Source of the DNA: Tritrichomonas foetus | Taxonomy: Eukaryota > Parabasalia > Tritrichomonadida > Tritrichomonadidae | Length of the DNA: 37,679 nt | Assembly (NCBI GenBank): GCA_001839685.1 | Contig: MLAK01001034.1 | Coordinates: forward strand, 1-37,679 | Reading direction: 5' to 3' | Shown here: positions 10,289 through 18,806 of the stretch, piece by piece | How positions within the stretch are numbered: position 1 is the first letter of the stretch | Layout of the letters: the number at the start of each line of letters is the position of its first letter | Notes under the pieces: model-generated | Databases searched by the model: none | What the model was told of the DNA's origin: nothing | The model's input: the letters and a program-made list of their open reading frames with translations, nothing else | Program-made: the position numbers and the translations under genes

Positions 10289-11890
10289 ATGTCAGAAAAA
10301 GAATCTACTCACGTGGGCGAACCCCACGCAGGAAAGGAGATGCATAAAGCCGTTTCGATTCTTCACTTAGTTTGTATCTCGTTTTTTTATGTTTGCGCAG
10401 GTCCTTTTGGTCAAGGTGAAGCCATTGCCGCAGGTGGCGCCAAATGGACATTTGTATTTACAATCATCATTCCAATCGCATTCAGTATTCCTCTCGCCAT
10501 GATGTCCAGTGAGCAAGCCTCGCGTCTTCCAATGTGTGGAGGCTGCGTTGAGTGGGGCCTCATCCTTGGCCAGTTCATGGGCATCGTTAATACCTACGTA
10601 CGAACACTTTGCTCAATTTTTGATAATGCAATTTATCCCGTGATGGTTTGCGACTATTTGGATGGCCTTGTTCCTGGTATGGACCATTTGGGCTATCGTA
10701 CTATTGTTGTTTTACTTTCAAATGCTTTTGTTTTAGTTGTAAATATTGCAGGTCTTGAAACCGTTGGAATCACATCATTCATTCTCACACTAATTATTAT
10801 TACCCCATTTTTGCTCTTTTTCTGTTTCGGCGCTTCAGCAATGACCGTTGAAAAGGTTTTTGCTGATAAACCAGAAGAATATGGTCCAGTTGATTGGTCC
10901 CTTCTTATTGCAACACTCATTTGGCAGTATTGCGGTTTTGACACAGTTGCAGCTTTAGCAGAAGAAACGAAAAATCCAAAAAGAACATTTCCTATTGCTT
11001 TAATGATAACCATTGTCATTGTAACATTGGTTTACCTTTTGCCAACAATTTCTGGTCTCTCGGTTGAACCTGATCTCGAAAAATGGGAAAGTGGTGCCTT
11101 TGCAGATGTTTCTAAGCTTTTGCCATATTGTGGAAATGGATGGCTCAGTTACTGGATTTCAATTGCTGGTGTTATTTCAGCTATTCAACTGTTAAACATT
11201 GCAGTACTTTGCACAGGGCGTGAAACTTATGCTGGTGCTTTAATGGATGCTTTCCCATTTGGTCGTTATCTTGGAAAACTCAATAACAACATGAAAGGTG
11301 AACCATTACCAATTGTTTCACTTGTTGTTATGTCAGTTCTTACAATTCCATTCAGTTTCTTTGATTTCACATATTTGGTTGAATGGAGTGGCCTTTTAAC
11401 TGTTATTCAACAACTTATTCAAGTTGCTTCATACATTGCATGCCGCTTCCCAAGTATGATTCGTCGCATGAAGCGTCAAAGAGCTATTCTTGCAGCAAGA
11501 GTTGAAGCTGTGGAGCTTTCTTCAATTGATGCAGCAACACAAGTTTCTCGTGCTGATCAGGAATCACTTGAAGATGATGCAAAAAGAATGGATATTCCTG
11601 ACGGTGATGATGAAGAAGATTTAAGTGATAAATTCATCGTGCCATGGGGATGGTGGGGCGTGGCACTTGTAACCATTCCACTTTGTGCTGTTTCAATCTT
11701 CCTTTGTGTGGTTGAAGGATGGTTCTCATTGGTTGTTTCTGTTGCGATGATAGCCGCAATGTTTTTACTTAAGGGAATTGAAATTGGAATACTCAAGTTG
11801 TATTCATTCTGCAAGAGGAAGAGAGCTCGTGCAAGAAGAGAAAGGCGAACAGAAATTAGCTATCAATCATCTGATTCTATTACTCCCTAA
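10289..11890 (+). CDS. APC-superfamily amino acid/polyamine permease
   Basis: This is a membrane transporter of 533 residues with about 12 hydrophobic segments, expected in the plasma or lysosomal membrane. The first helix carries GPFGQGEAIAAGG, matching the unwound substrate-binding Gly-rich segment of APC transporters. The following SIPLAMMSSEQASRLPMCGG and FDNAIYPVMVCDYL resemble the eukaryotic PUT/LAT-like branch that moves polyamines or amino acids. A charged loop (about residues 435-490, Glu/Asp/Arg-rich) separates the last two helices from the core, and the tail is very basic (KRKRARARRERR). The open frame extends 46 codons upstream to 10151, but that part is Phe-rich and unlike a transporter N-terminus. 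The ATG at 10289 (MSEKEST) fits better and lies just after an initiator-like TCACTTTT. The stop overlaps TAAA. Substrate cannot be read from sequence. Confidence 0.9.
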   Translation: MSEKESTHVGEPHAGKEMHKAVSILHLVCISFFYVCAGPFGQGEAIAAGGAKWTFVFTIIIPIAFSIPLAMMSSEQASRLPMCGGCVEWGLILGQFMGIVNTYVRTLCSIFDNAIYPVMVCDYLDGLVPGMDHLGYRTIVVLLSNAFVLVVNIAGLETVGITSFILTLIIITPFLLFFCFGASAMTVEKVFADKPEEYGPVDWSLLIATLIWQYCGFDTVAALAEETKNPKRTFPIALMITIVIVTLVYLLPTISGLSVEPDLEKWESGAFADVSKLLPYCGNGWLSYWISIAGVISAIQLLNIAVLCTGRETYAGALMDAFPFGRYLGKLNNNMKGEPLPIVSLVVMSVLTIPFSFFDFTYLVEWSGLLTVIQQLIQVASYIACRFPSMIRRMKRQRAILAARVEAVELSSIDAATQVSRADQESLEDDAKRMDIPDGDDEEDLSDKFIVPWGWWGVALVTIPLCAVSIFLCVVEGWFSLVVSVAMIAAMFLLKGIEIGILKLYSFCKRKRARARRERRTEISYQSSDSITP

Positions 11891-11970
11891 AAAATAAACT
11901 CATTATTAATTATACCAATTTTTAGTATTATAATTATTTAAAATAATCAAGGAAAAGTGAATGGTAAAAT

Positions 11971-12780
11971 CTAATGAGAAATATCAACAATTAAAGGCAA
12001 AAAATTATCAGATTTTGTCAGAAAGCATGATGCTGCAATCAGATTTTCGTCATTTTTTCTCCAATCATAGACTATATTATATTCAGAAAGAGCAAGGAAA
12101 GTATCACTGAGACCAGGAATTTTAAGAATCTTTTTATTTTGGAGATCATCAATTGGAGTAAAATAATAACTCTCAGAAATCACATCATTATTAATAATTA
12201 AAAAGTCTTTTTTTTGAACGATTCTGGACCATTGTCATTCCATATGCTTGGCCTGATGATGATATTAGCAATGCTGAATTTTTTATCGATAGAATATGTT
12301 TGCGCACTCCAAACTAATGGAGTCCAAATTTTTAGTTTTTGTTGATTTGTAATCATACCAAAAAATACTGCCATCTTCAGAAACCATCCATGGATCAAAA
12401 AGCCCATAAAGTACCATTAAAGACTGTCCAATATCAATTTCTTCAAAAGAAATTACGATATATTTGGATGAAATAAGAACTATCTTTGACTCAGTTAGAA
12501 AAAGTGTGAATCAGTTACCACATTTCTATAATTTATGGAAGTCCTTGGATTTTTTCTGGTCATGGAATTGTGTCAAACCTGTTTATCAAGTCCATGACAA
12601 CACTGTTTATTTTTCCCAAATCCAAGTACTGCCCCATCTACTTAGAGAGCAACACAATGAAGTTTGTCTGTTGAAATATAAACAATGTTCTCTTTATGCA
12701 ACTTTGCCTATATAACATTCCCTTCCAATAGTGATCTTGCTGAAAGTTGATTCCAGTTTTTCACATCAATAAATAAAATC
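11971..12780 (-). pseudogene. RCC1-repeat (beta-propeller) pseudogene
   Basis: Translating the minus strand with frame changes gives several RCC1-type repeats. One reads NIVYISTDKLHCVAL, TAA stop, VDGAVLGFGKNKQ: the I-x-x-I-S, H-x-V-A-L, D-G and G-x-N spacing is typical. The next part gives FHKL, stop, KCGN, stop, FTLFLTESKIVLI, then DPWMVSEDGSIF. The last gives LSDTFLALSEYNIVYDWRKND and ends in a TAG at the left edge. In-frame stops include TAA at 12642-12644 and TGA at 12573-12575. Frame changes fall in an A6 run at 12360-12365 and a T8 run at 12208-12215, which could be sequencing slips, but the stops cannot be explained that way. RCC1-like proteins are guanine-exchange or scaffold proteins; this copy should be dead. 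The 5' limit near 12780 is approximate. Confidence 0.7.
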
Positions 12781-13002
12781 ACTTTTTGTTAATTTTGATA
12801 GTAAATGAATCTAATGATTCTAATGGGCAGAGTTTATATTGACTCTGAAATGAAATAGAAACACTTGTTAATTCATAACATACTTTCCTTCTAGTTCTTC
12901 AAAATTATTGTGGAAAAAATCTTAATTCGTAAAACTGAAATGAGAGTGTTATCTGGAAAAAAATAGGGAAACAAGCAACAACAACAACAACAACAACAAC
13001 AA

Positions 13003-13043
<41 letters not shown>

Positions 13044-13122
13044 CTTTGGTTATTTATATAATCTACATAATATTATACTCTATAAATAATATTTATATAT
13101 ACACATAACAATGTTGAAATGA
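12781..13122. other. Spacer between RCC1 relic and kinase 3' end
   Basis: This spacer has no supported gene. Its main content is the CAA microsatellite running into a long poly(A) tract, listed separately. Around it the sequence is ordinary AT-rich DNA. Confidence 0.6.
12976..13040. repeat. (CAA)10 microsatellite followed by about 37 A
   Basis: Ten CAA units (12976-13005) run straight into about 37 consecutive A (to 13040). The tract lies roughly 80 bp beyond the stop of the minus-strand kinase, so as kinase 3' flank it reads as a long poly(T) then TTG repeats. It could be simple replication slippage, or the poly(A) end of an inserted cDNA. I see no target-site duplication or retroelement gene beside it. 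Confidence 0.9.
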
Positions 13123-14145
13123 TCATAGAAAGTCAAATTCTTCAGTATTTTGAATTTCTTGATTATCAAAATCGAAATCTTGATGAACTTCAAATTCTGA
13201 TGATATGGACTTATTTAACTTTTCCAAATCTCTTTCAGAGGATTTAATATAATCAACATAATCTAAAACATCTTCTCTATTTGCGCCTGGTAAGATATAA
13301 TTTTCATTTTCATCGAAATCATCAAGAATTTCCTGAAAAGAAGGTCTTTGCTTGATATCATTACTCCAGCATTTCCGAATAAGATCTTCGAAATATTTTG
13401 GTGTATTAGCTGGAATGACATACCTCATTCCTTTTTTAATATGCAGATAAAGTTGGCCAATTGATCTTGGACTGTTTTTTTCAAATACATAATGAATATC
13501 AAAAAGTGCATACAGTACTAATGCAAAAGCGTAAACATCAATTTTTTCGGTAACTGGAATATCATCAGTGGATTCAAACATTTCAGGTGCCATGAAATAT
13601 GGCGTTCCTAGATTTCTTGTAACACTAACATCATTTTCAGTGAATCTTGACAATCCAAAATCAGAAATTACAGGTTCATAGTTGTTATCTAAGAAAATGT
13701 TTTCAGGTTTCAAATCTCTATGAATGATATTTTCTTTATGTAAATATGCCATACCCGCAACAATGCCATAAATAATTTTTGATTTTTCAGTTGGACCTAA
13801 AACTTTATTTGATTCTTTAAATTGATTTTGATCAACTTTTAGAATATCTAATAATGTTCCGTTTGACATAAATTCTGTGTAAATTCTACAAACCGGATCT
13901 TTTTTATTAGGAATTGAAAAACCTTTCATTTTCAACAATGTTGGATGTCGAACTGATGACATGATTGAAATTTCTCTCAGGAAGTACTTTTGATTTTCTT
14001 CATCATCAAGTTGCATCGATTTCACTGCATATTTGTTTTTTGGTTTTTTCTTTGAATGAACAAGCATAACGTTGGAAAAGTTTCCACTCCCAATGTTTTT
14101 TTCTTCCTCGAAATCTTTTGGATCTATTAAATAATTCGATAACAT
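13123..14145 (-). CDS. Protein kinase, Ser/Thr, TKL-like
   Basis: A 340-residue kinase that is almost all catalytic domain. Every core motif is intact: Gly loop GSGNFSNV (19-26), ATP-anchoring K42 in YAVKSM, alpha-C Glu E58, HRDLKPEN (142-149), DFG (162-164) and APE (186-188). The region beyond has DVYAFALVLYALF and IRKCWSNDIKQRPSF, with the RKCW pattern common in tyrosine-kinase-like families. HRDLKPEN indicates Ser/Thr specificity. The C-terminal 60 residues are acidic and without a known domain. The open frame begins at a TTG, so the adjacent ATG at 14145 is taken as the start. Upstream on the coding strand, TTCATTCATTTTTT lies directly before it, a good candidate initiator. Trichomonads have very many kinases of this type; pathway unknown. 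Confidence 0.93.
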   Translation of the reverse strand: MLSNYLIDPKDFEEEKNIGSGNFSNVMLVHSKKKPKNKYAVKSMQLDDEENQKYFLREISIMSSVRHPTLLKMKGFSIPNKKDPVCRIYTEFMSNGTLLDILKVDQNQFKESNKVLGPTEKSKIIYGIVAGMAYLHKENIIHRDLKPENIFLDNNYEPVISDFGLSRFTENDVSVTRNLGTPYFMAPEMFESTDDIPVTEKIDVYAFALVLYALFDIHYVFEKNSPRSIGQLYLHIKKGMRYVIPANTPKYFEDLIRKCWSNDIKQRPSFQEILDDFDENENYILPGANREDVLDYVDYIKSSERDLEKLNKSISSEFEVHQDFDFDNQEIQNTEEFDFL

Positions 14146-14948
14146 CAAAAAAAAAATGAATGAAGCTGTAATTTTTTTTGACTAGCTGTTATGAAAATTT
14201 TTATTGAAAAATTGAGAGAATTCAAATTTTGAATACTGCTTGAAATTACTTGATCGGGCTATTTAGCTACAGAATTCTATTCTGCTTTGTATTCAATGTT
14301 CCGAAGGAAAATGGTTACATTTACATTCAATTTATTTCACTATAGCGTGCGGGAAAATTAAAGATCGTTTCCTCATATATAGAATAATGATTGATGTTTG
14401 GTTTTCATTTGTTAAAATTAATGTGATATTTTAAACTGTTTTATCTATAATTTTTTTGATTTTTTCCAGTTAATATTCGTGAAAAGCTATATTAAAATTA
14501 TTGTTGAAAAATTGAAACTCAATTTCAAAAAAATATTTCATAAAAACTAGAAAATAGCTTTTTTTATTGAAGCCACTAAGAAGCACGGTGAAAAAAAATT
14601 ACATTGTGTGACACATTGAGGAGAAAAAAATGAACTATTATCTTGTCAAGTTACTTCCCTTTTGATGGAAGAAGAATGGCAAAAAAAAAAAGTTCGAATA
14701 TTCAATAATCAACTTTTTCAGAAGATTTAACGATCAGGAATTGTGAATCGAAAAGATATTCACGGTAAATCTGGTCAGAAATTTCATATTTGTGACCAGA
14801 TTTACCGTGAACACTTTTTGTGAATTTGACTTTTCATTTGACCTTAACTGTTCACGGGAAAACTGGTCCCAATTTATGTCGTACTTTAGTAATTATAAAT
14901 AAAAGTTTTGATTAAATAAGAGTATATTTTTATTTTCTAAATAAGTAT
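14146..14948. other. Spacer between kinase and NFU genes
   Basis: No gene seen. It holds candidate promoter sequence for the minus-strand kinase at its left end and the strong inverted repeat at 14759-14811 with a related third copy at 14851-14869, listed separately. Confidence 0.6.
14759..14869. repeat. Perfect 19-bp inverted repeat plus diverged third copy
   Basis: TTCACGGTAAATCTGGTCA at 14759-14777 is exactly complementary to TGACCAGATTTACCGTGAA at 14793-14811, leaving a 15-nt loop. A third copy, TTCACGGGAAAACTGGTCC (14851-14869), is direct to the first arm with 16 of 19 bases the same. The hairpin lies about 140 bp beyond the NFU stop codon and more than 600 bp upstream of the kinase start. 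It could be a small palindromic element, a structured 3' RNA or a protein-binding site. No sequence evidence decides between these. Confidence 0.9.
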
Positions 14949-15320
14949 TTAAATATCGTCAAAATCTAATTTTTCACGAATTCCTTTCACTCCTGGAACC
15001 TCTTCTTGAATAATTCCAAGAATGCCTCCATAGAGTGTAGAGCTCTTTGCGTGACATCCTTGGCATGCACCTGAAAGTGACACGATCAAGACACCATCCT
15101 TGACATCTTCCAAAACGACATCACCTCCGTCTTGCTGGATGAATGGCTTGATTCTTTCTTCGAGAATTTTATCAGCGGCGCGATAAATTTTAGTATCCAA
15201 TGGAAGATCTTCCTCATTTTCAGTAGATTTGATCTCATTTGTTGTATTAGCAGTTGTTGTAAAGTAGCGGGTGAAGTAGCTTGATGTTGTTAACTTTCCT
15301 TTAACGATCTGTGAAAGCAT
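14949..15320 (-). CDS. NifU-like (NFU) iron-sulfur scaffold/carrier, probably hydrogenosomal
   Basis: A 123-residue protein with a C-terminal NifU domain (about 45-118) containing DGGDVVLEDVKDG and the cluster-binding CxxC pair C86 and C89 in GACQGCHAKSST. NFU proteins hold or hand over Fe-S clusters to target enzymes. The N-terminus, MLSQIVKGKLTTSSYFTRYF, is basic and hydroxylated, starts MLS and has Arg18 just before Tyr-Phe, as in short cleavable presequences of trichomonad hydrogenosomal matrix proteins. Targeting is inferred from that. It lacks the N-terminal Nfu_N domain of mitochondrial NFU1. The ATG at 15320 is preceded on the coding strand by TCATTTCATTATTCATTAAC, close to the known Trichomonas initiator pattern, about 17 nt before the ATG. 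The stop overlaps TAAA. Confidence 0.92.
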   Translation of the reverse strand: MLSQIVKGKLTTSSYFTRYFTTTANTTNEIKSTENEEDLPLDTKIYRAADKILEERIKPFIQQDGGDVVLEDVKDGVLIVSLSGACQGCHAKSSTLYGGILGIIQEEVPGVKGIREKLDFDDI

Positions 15321-16584
15321 TTGTCGAGATTGTTAATGAATAATGAAATGAAACATATTTTCGAATCATTTCATGTTTCATTTGAAAAAGTCATGCTTTT
15401 TTATCGTTTTTGTAAAGTAGGGAAATGGCATGAAATTGAGTACTTATCGTTGAGCGTTTCAGAATGTAATCTACTTGACATGTCAAAAATTTTAAAATCA
15501 GATTGAGCAGATTGAACAACCCGAAAAAACCAACCATTTTTAAAATTAGCCTTACTAAAGACAACTGCAACACCCATTAACTAATAAGAACAAATGACAA
15601 TATCAATGCTTCAATTTCAAACAATTTTTCCATAATTGACGCGAGTTTATTCACAACTTGACTACTTTTGACAACCTTTCATATATTTTATTTAATTATA
15701 GCATAAGAAATTGCTTTTTTTCTTCAAAATTGAATTTTTTTCCCGAAATTCATTGTTTTTTTTTGAAATTCTCTTTTATGAATGTGGAATTAACAATTAA
15801 TTTTTATTTTTATATTTTTATTCCATTAAATTATTGAATAAAGGAAAATCTGCAATCACTGACTTGAAATTAAGAATTTTCCTGTTATTTATCAGTTTAA
15901 TATTGCAATTAAAGTACGAGAACAATAAGAAATAATATATTTGATTTATAAGAAAGCAAAATTATTCATGATGAACATTTTTTCATCTTTTCGAAAGAGC
16001 CTTCTAGCTTTCACTCCCAGAATCAATTACTCTTTCACTTGTGCTTCATATTTAAGATTTACAAGCTCTTTACTGCTTATTTCGCCAAAATAATGATCAG
16101 TCACTTAGACAGAAGACAAATTTTATTGTTAAAATTATGTATTTTTTTTAATATTTAATAAATCAACAAATATTTATGGAACGTTTGATTCAAATTTTGT
16201 TTACTGCTCTGAAATATTGAATGTTTTGTTCTCATAGGTTTTTGCTGTAATTTTTTAATGGTATCTCTCATAATCCTCAGTTTTCTATTCTAAGAATACT
16301 ATTTTTGATATTTTTTATTCCAGCCTTTTTTTTACCAACTGTTTGTTATTCATTCAATTTGTTAATTCTTCAACAATTCAAATCTTTGATAAAATTACTA
16401 AATAGTAGTGATAGATTGAAAGTATCAAAACTTGTTTTGATATACATACTCCTTCATTTTTTGAATTACTACTCCGGTGTTTTTTGAATTGGCTTTTTTC
16501 AATGATACTATTGTTTATTAATATTTAAAACTTTTTAAATTAAATTTTTTTAACCATAACCAGCCCCTTTTTCATCAAAAAGTG
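15321..16584. other. Divergent spacer between NFU and glycosyltransferase-like genes
   Basis: About 1.26 kb between divergent genes. Candidate initiator TCATTATTCATTAAC for NFU lies at the left end, and TTTTTCATCA directly before the ATG of the gene on the right. On the minus strand between about 15965 and 16510 there are short coding-like stretches with stops and frame changes, for example DHYFGEISSKELVNLKYEAQ and GVVIQKMKEYVYQNKF. They may be debris of an old gene or chance. The short open frames at 15391-15573 and 16305-16487 have AT-driven composition and are not called. Confidence 0.4.
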
Positions 16585-18078
16585 ATGGATAAAGGAAAAA
16601 TCGAGATTTTCTTCGACTACATCACGCTTTTATCAATCATAATCTATTCACATAGAACCTTGATACATGTTCGAGATGAAAAAAACGCCAAGTTCATAAG
16701 TTTAAACCATATACTTCACGCAAAACAAGATTTTAGGAAACTGTTCAAGAGTCATACTCTTTGGGCGGAGCTTTGGAATGATCTTGAGAAAGAAAACGAA
16801 GAAAGCATCCAAAATTTTTTCGATATACTTTTTCCAACAGTTGGAACTCAAAAATCACCTACTTTTGACTGTAATGGTGATGGAAATTATAAATATACAA
16901 ATCCTGAAGCGAAACACAAATATGTTTTCCCTTACCATCAACTTTATAGATGGATTTCATCAAATTCATTTATAAAAAGGTCGTTTAATCAAAATAATTT
17001 CTCTTTTGATGATGATTATTTGGATTTAGATCCACTATATCAAGAAATTTATAGAAATCACTCAAAGGTTCCTCCAAAAACACGTGAATATCAAGAGTGG
17101 TTATTTAAACATCAAAATCCAATGACATGTGAAGGGAAAAGATTTATGGAAATATCAATTAATGACTGGGGCTTTGGATCTAACATGCTACATTTGTCAA
17201 GAAAAGTCATGTTGGCTATAAAAAACGGTTATATTGCAATTATTCAAAGAAGAAAATGGGTCTGGGCTTCAAATGGAAGTTTTTGTAAAAACGACACAAG
17301 TTTTTTCTGTTTTTTTGAAGAAATTTCAAATTGTACAGATTATTATTATTCAAAAAAACCTAATCATAATGTGTTGTTTTATCATGATAATAAATGGCCT
17401 TCACCATTTCATTATGTAAACTGGTTAAACGATCTTTTAAAAGATACACCAATGTATAAACATCCTGATGTTTATCTGTTTTATTCAACTTCTCAAATAC
17501 TTGCTTATTTACTCAGACCAAATCAGAGATTACTGAAATGGATGGATGATTTTGTGTTAAATAATTCATTAAATATTGATACACATTATAATAAAATAGA
17601 TGTTGCAATGCACATTAGACATGGTGATAAAGGATCAGAAATGAAATTGGTTCCAACAATGGATTATGTCAAAGCATTAAAAGTGATTCAAAAGATTGAA
17701 AAAAGGAAAAATTTAACAGTGTATGTAACAACTGAAGACCATAATGCTGTAAAAGAATTAAAAGATAAAGTAAAAGATGCAACAATTGTTTTTTATGACC
17801 AACATCGTGAGAATGGAGGCTATAATAATTTTAAACGGAATGGTGAATATATTACTTTAGTTACAATGATGAATTTAAGAGAAGTTCTTAGAGCGAAATA
17901 TTATATCGGAACTGAAAGAAGCTGTTGGGGATATATGGCTTATATGCTTAGGCAAACGGCAGGTTTTCATTTCAGTGATCAATTTTTTGAAGTTGGACAG
18001 CAAAAATGTATTTCTGTCTGTCACTGTCGAAAAATAGGCATGCCTAGAAGTGCACCAAATTCCTGGGGTATCTGGTGA
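16585..18078 (+). CDS. Type II membrane glycosyltransferase, fucosyltransferase-like (tentative)
   Basis: A 497-residue protein with one hydrophobic segment near residues 8-23 after a short charged N-terminus, as in Golgi type II glycosyltransferases. In the C-terminal half it has AMHIRHGDKGSEMKLVP (H343, R345, D348), resembling the Arg-containing motif of alpha-1,6 and protein O-fucosyltransferases (GT23/65/68/74), which contacts GDP-fucose. It continues with NLTVYVTTEDHNAV and AKYYIGTERSCWGYMAYMLR, the order expected for the nucleotide-sugar half of such a GT-B fold. Several Asn-X-Ser/Thr sites and paired cysteines in the first 320 residues fit a lumenal domain. The frame opens at a GTG; the ATG three bases later, just after TTTTTCATCA, is taken as start. 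Donor, acceptor and family rank are inference. Confidence 0.6.
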   Translation: MDKGKIEIFFDYITLLSIIIYSHRTLIHVRDEKNAKFISLNHILHAKQDFRKLFKSHTLWAELWNDLEKENEESIQNFFDILFPTVGTQKSPTFDCNGDGNYKYTNPEAKHKYVFPYHQLYRWISSNSFIKRSFNQNNFSFDDDYLDLDPLYQEIYRNHSKVPPKTREYQEWLFKHQNPMTCEGKRFMEISINDWGFGSNMLHLSRKVMLAIKNGYIAIIQRRKWVWASNGSFCKNDTSFFCFFEEISNCTDYYYSKKPNHNVLFYHDNKWPSPFHYVNWLNDLLKDTPMYKHPDVYLFYSTSQILAYLLRPNQRLLKWMDDFVLNNSLNIDTHYNKIDVAMHIRHGDKGSEMKLVPTMDYVKALKVIQKIEKRKNLTVYVTTEDHNAVKELKDKVKDATIVFYDQHRENGGYNNFKRNGEYITLVTMMNLREVLRAKYYIGTERSCWGYMAYMLRQTAGFHFSDQFFEVGQQKCISVCHCRKIGMPRSAPNSWGIW

Positions 18079-18806
18079 ATTATTTTATTATTAAAAAATG
18101 TGGAATAATGGGTTGGCAAAGAGTCAAAGGCATTATTTCTTTTTCATAATTATGAAGCCATAATATTGAAACATAATATTTCTGCATCATAATTAGAAAT
18201 ATCAAAATCATATTACTTTTCCAAGTAGAAATATCCTAGAACATATTAGTTACGAAACATTTCTAATAAATCAATTTTTGGAAAAAAAAAAGATTAAACA
18301 CATCTTCAGGCTAAAATATTCTATCTTTCTATTTTTAATTGCTTTTTGAATAAAAATATTTTGTACTTCTTTCATTAAGATGTTAAATTTGCTCTCAGAA
18401 TTTGAAATTGATTTGGATTTGCTAATCTTATTTATCAAGATAACAAAAGTGTTAATGAATGGATGAAGATTAATGTTGTATGGAAGTCAAAAATTAGAAT
18501 TAAATAAAAAAATTCTCCTGAAATATAATTCTGATGAGATTTTTCAAATGTGAACTAATGAGTTTGAGAATTTAGTTTGCTCTAAATTTGTGTCTTTAGT
18601 CTAATGACATTTCAAATGATTGAATAACTGATTTGGAAAAATTTTGATGAATAATTAATAATATAAAGTTTCTTTTGGATAAAATATAATTCCACTAAAT
18701 AAAAATCAAGTTCATTGGGTAATAATGGTCAATGTGTTATTATCGTCTGTCAAAAGTTTAATAATACATCACAGAATTTTGAAGCGATCTGACAAGAACT
18801 GACATA
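18079..18806. other. Spacer before the surface-protein gene
   Basis: AT-rich sequence between two genes on the same strand. I see no open frame, tRNA or repeat that can be supported. Confidence 0.6.

Noticed and set aside
12208..12365. Frameshifts in the RCC1 relic as sequencing errors only
   Set aside because: Both fall in homopolymers and could be errors, but separate in-frame TAA, TGA and TAG codons still break the gene.
12464..12715. 83-codon plus-strand frame
   Set aside because: Antisense to the RCC1 relic, whose repeats are recognisable on the other strand; no family seen in this frame.
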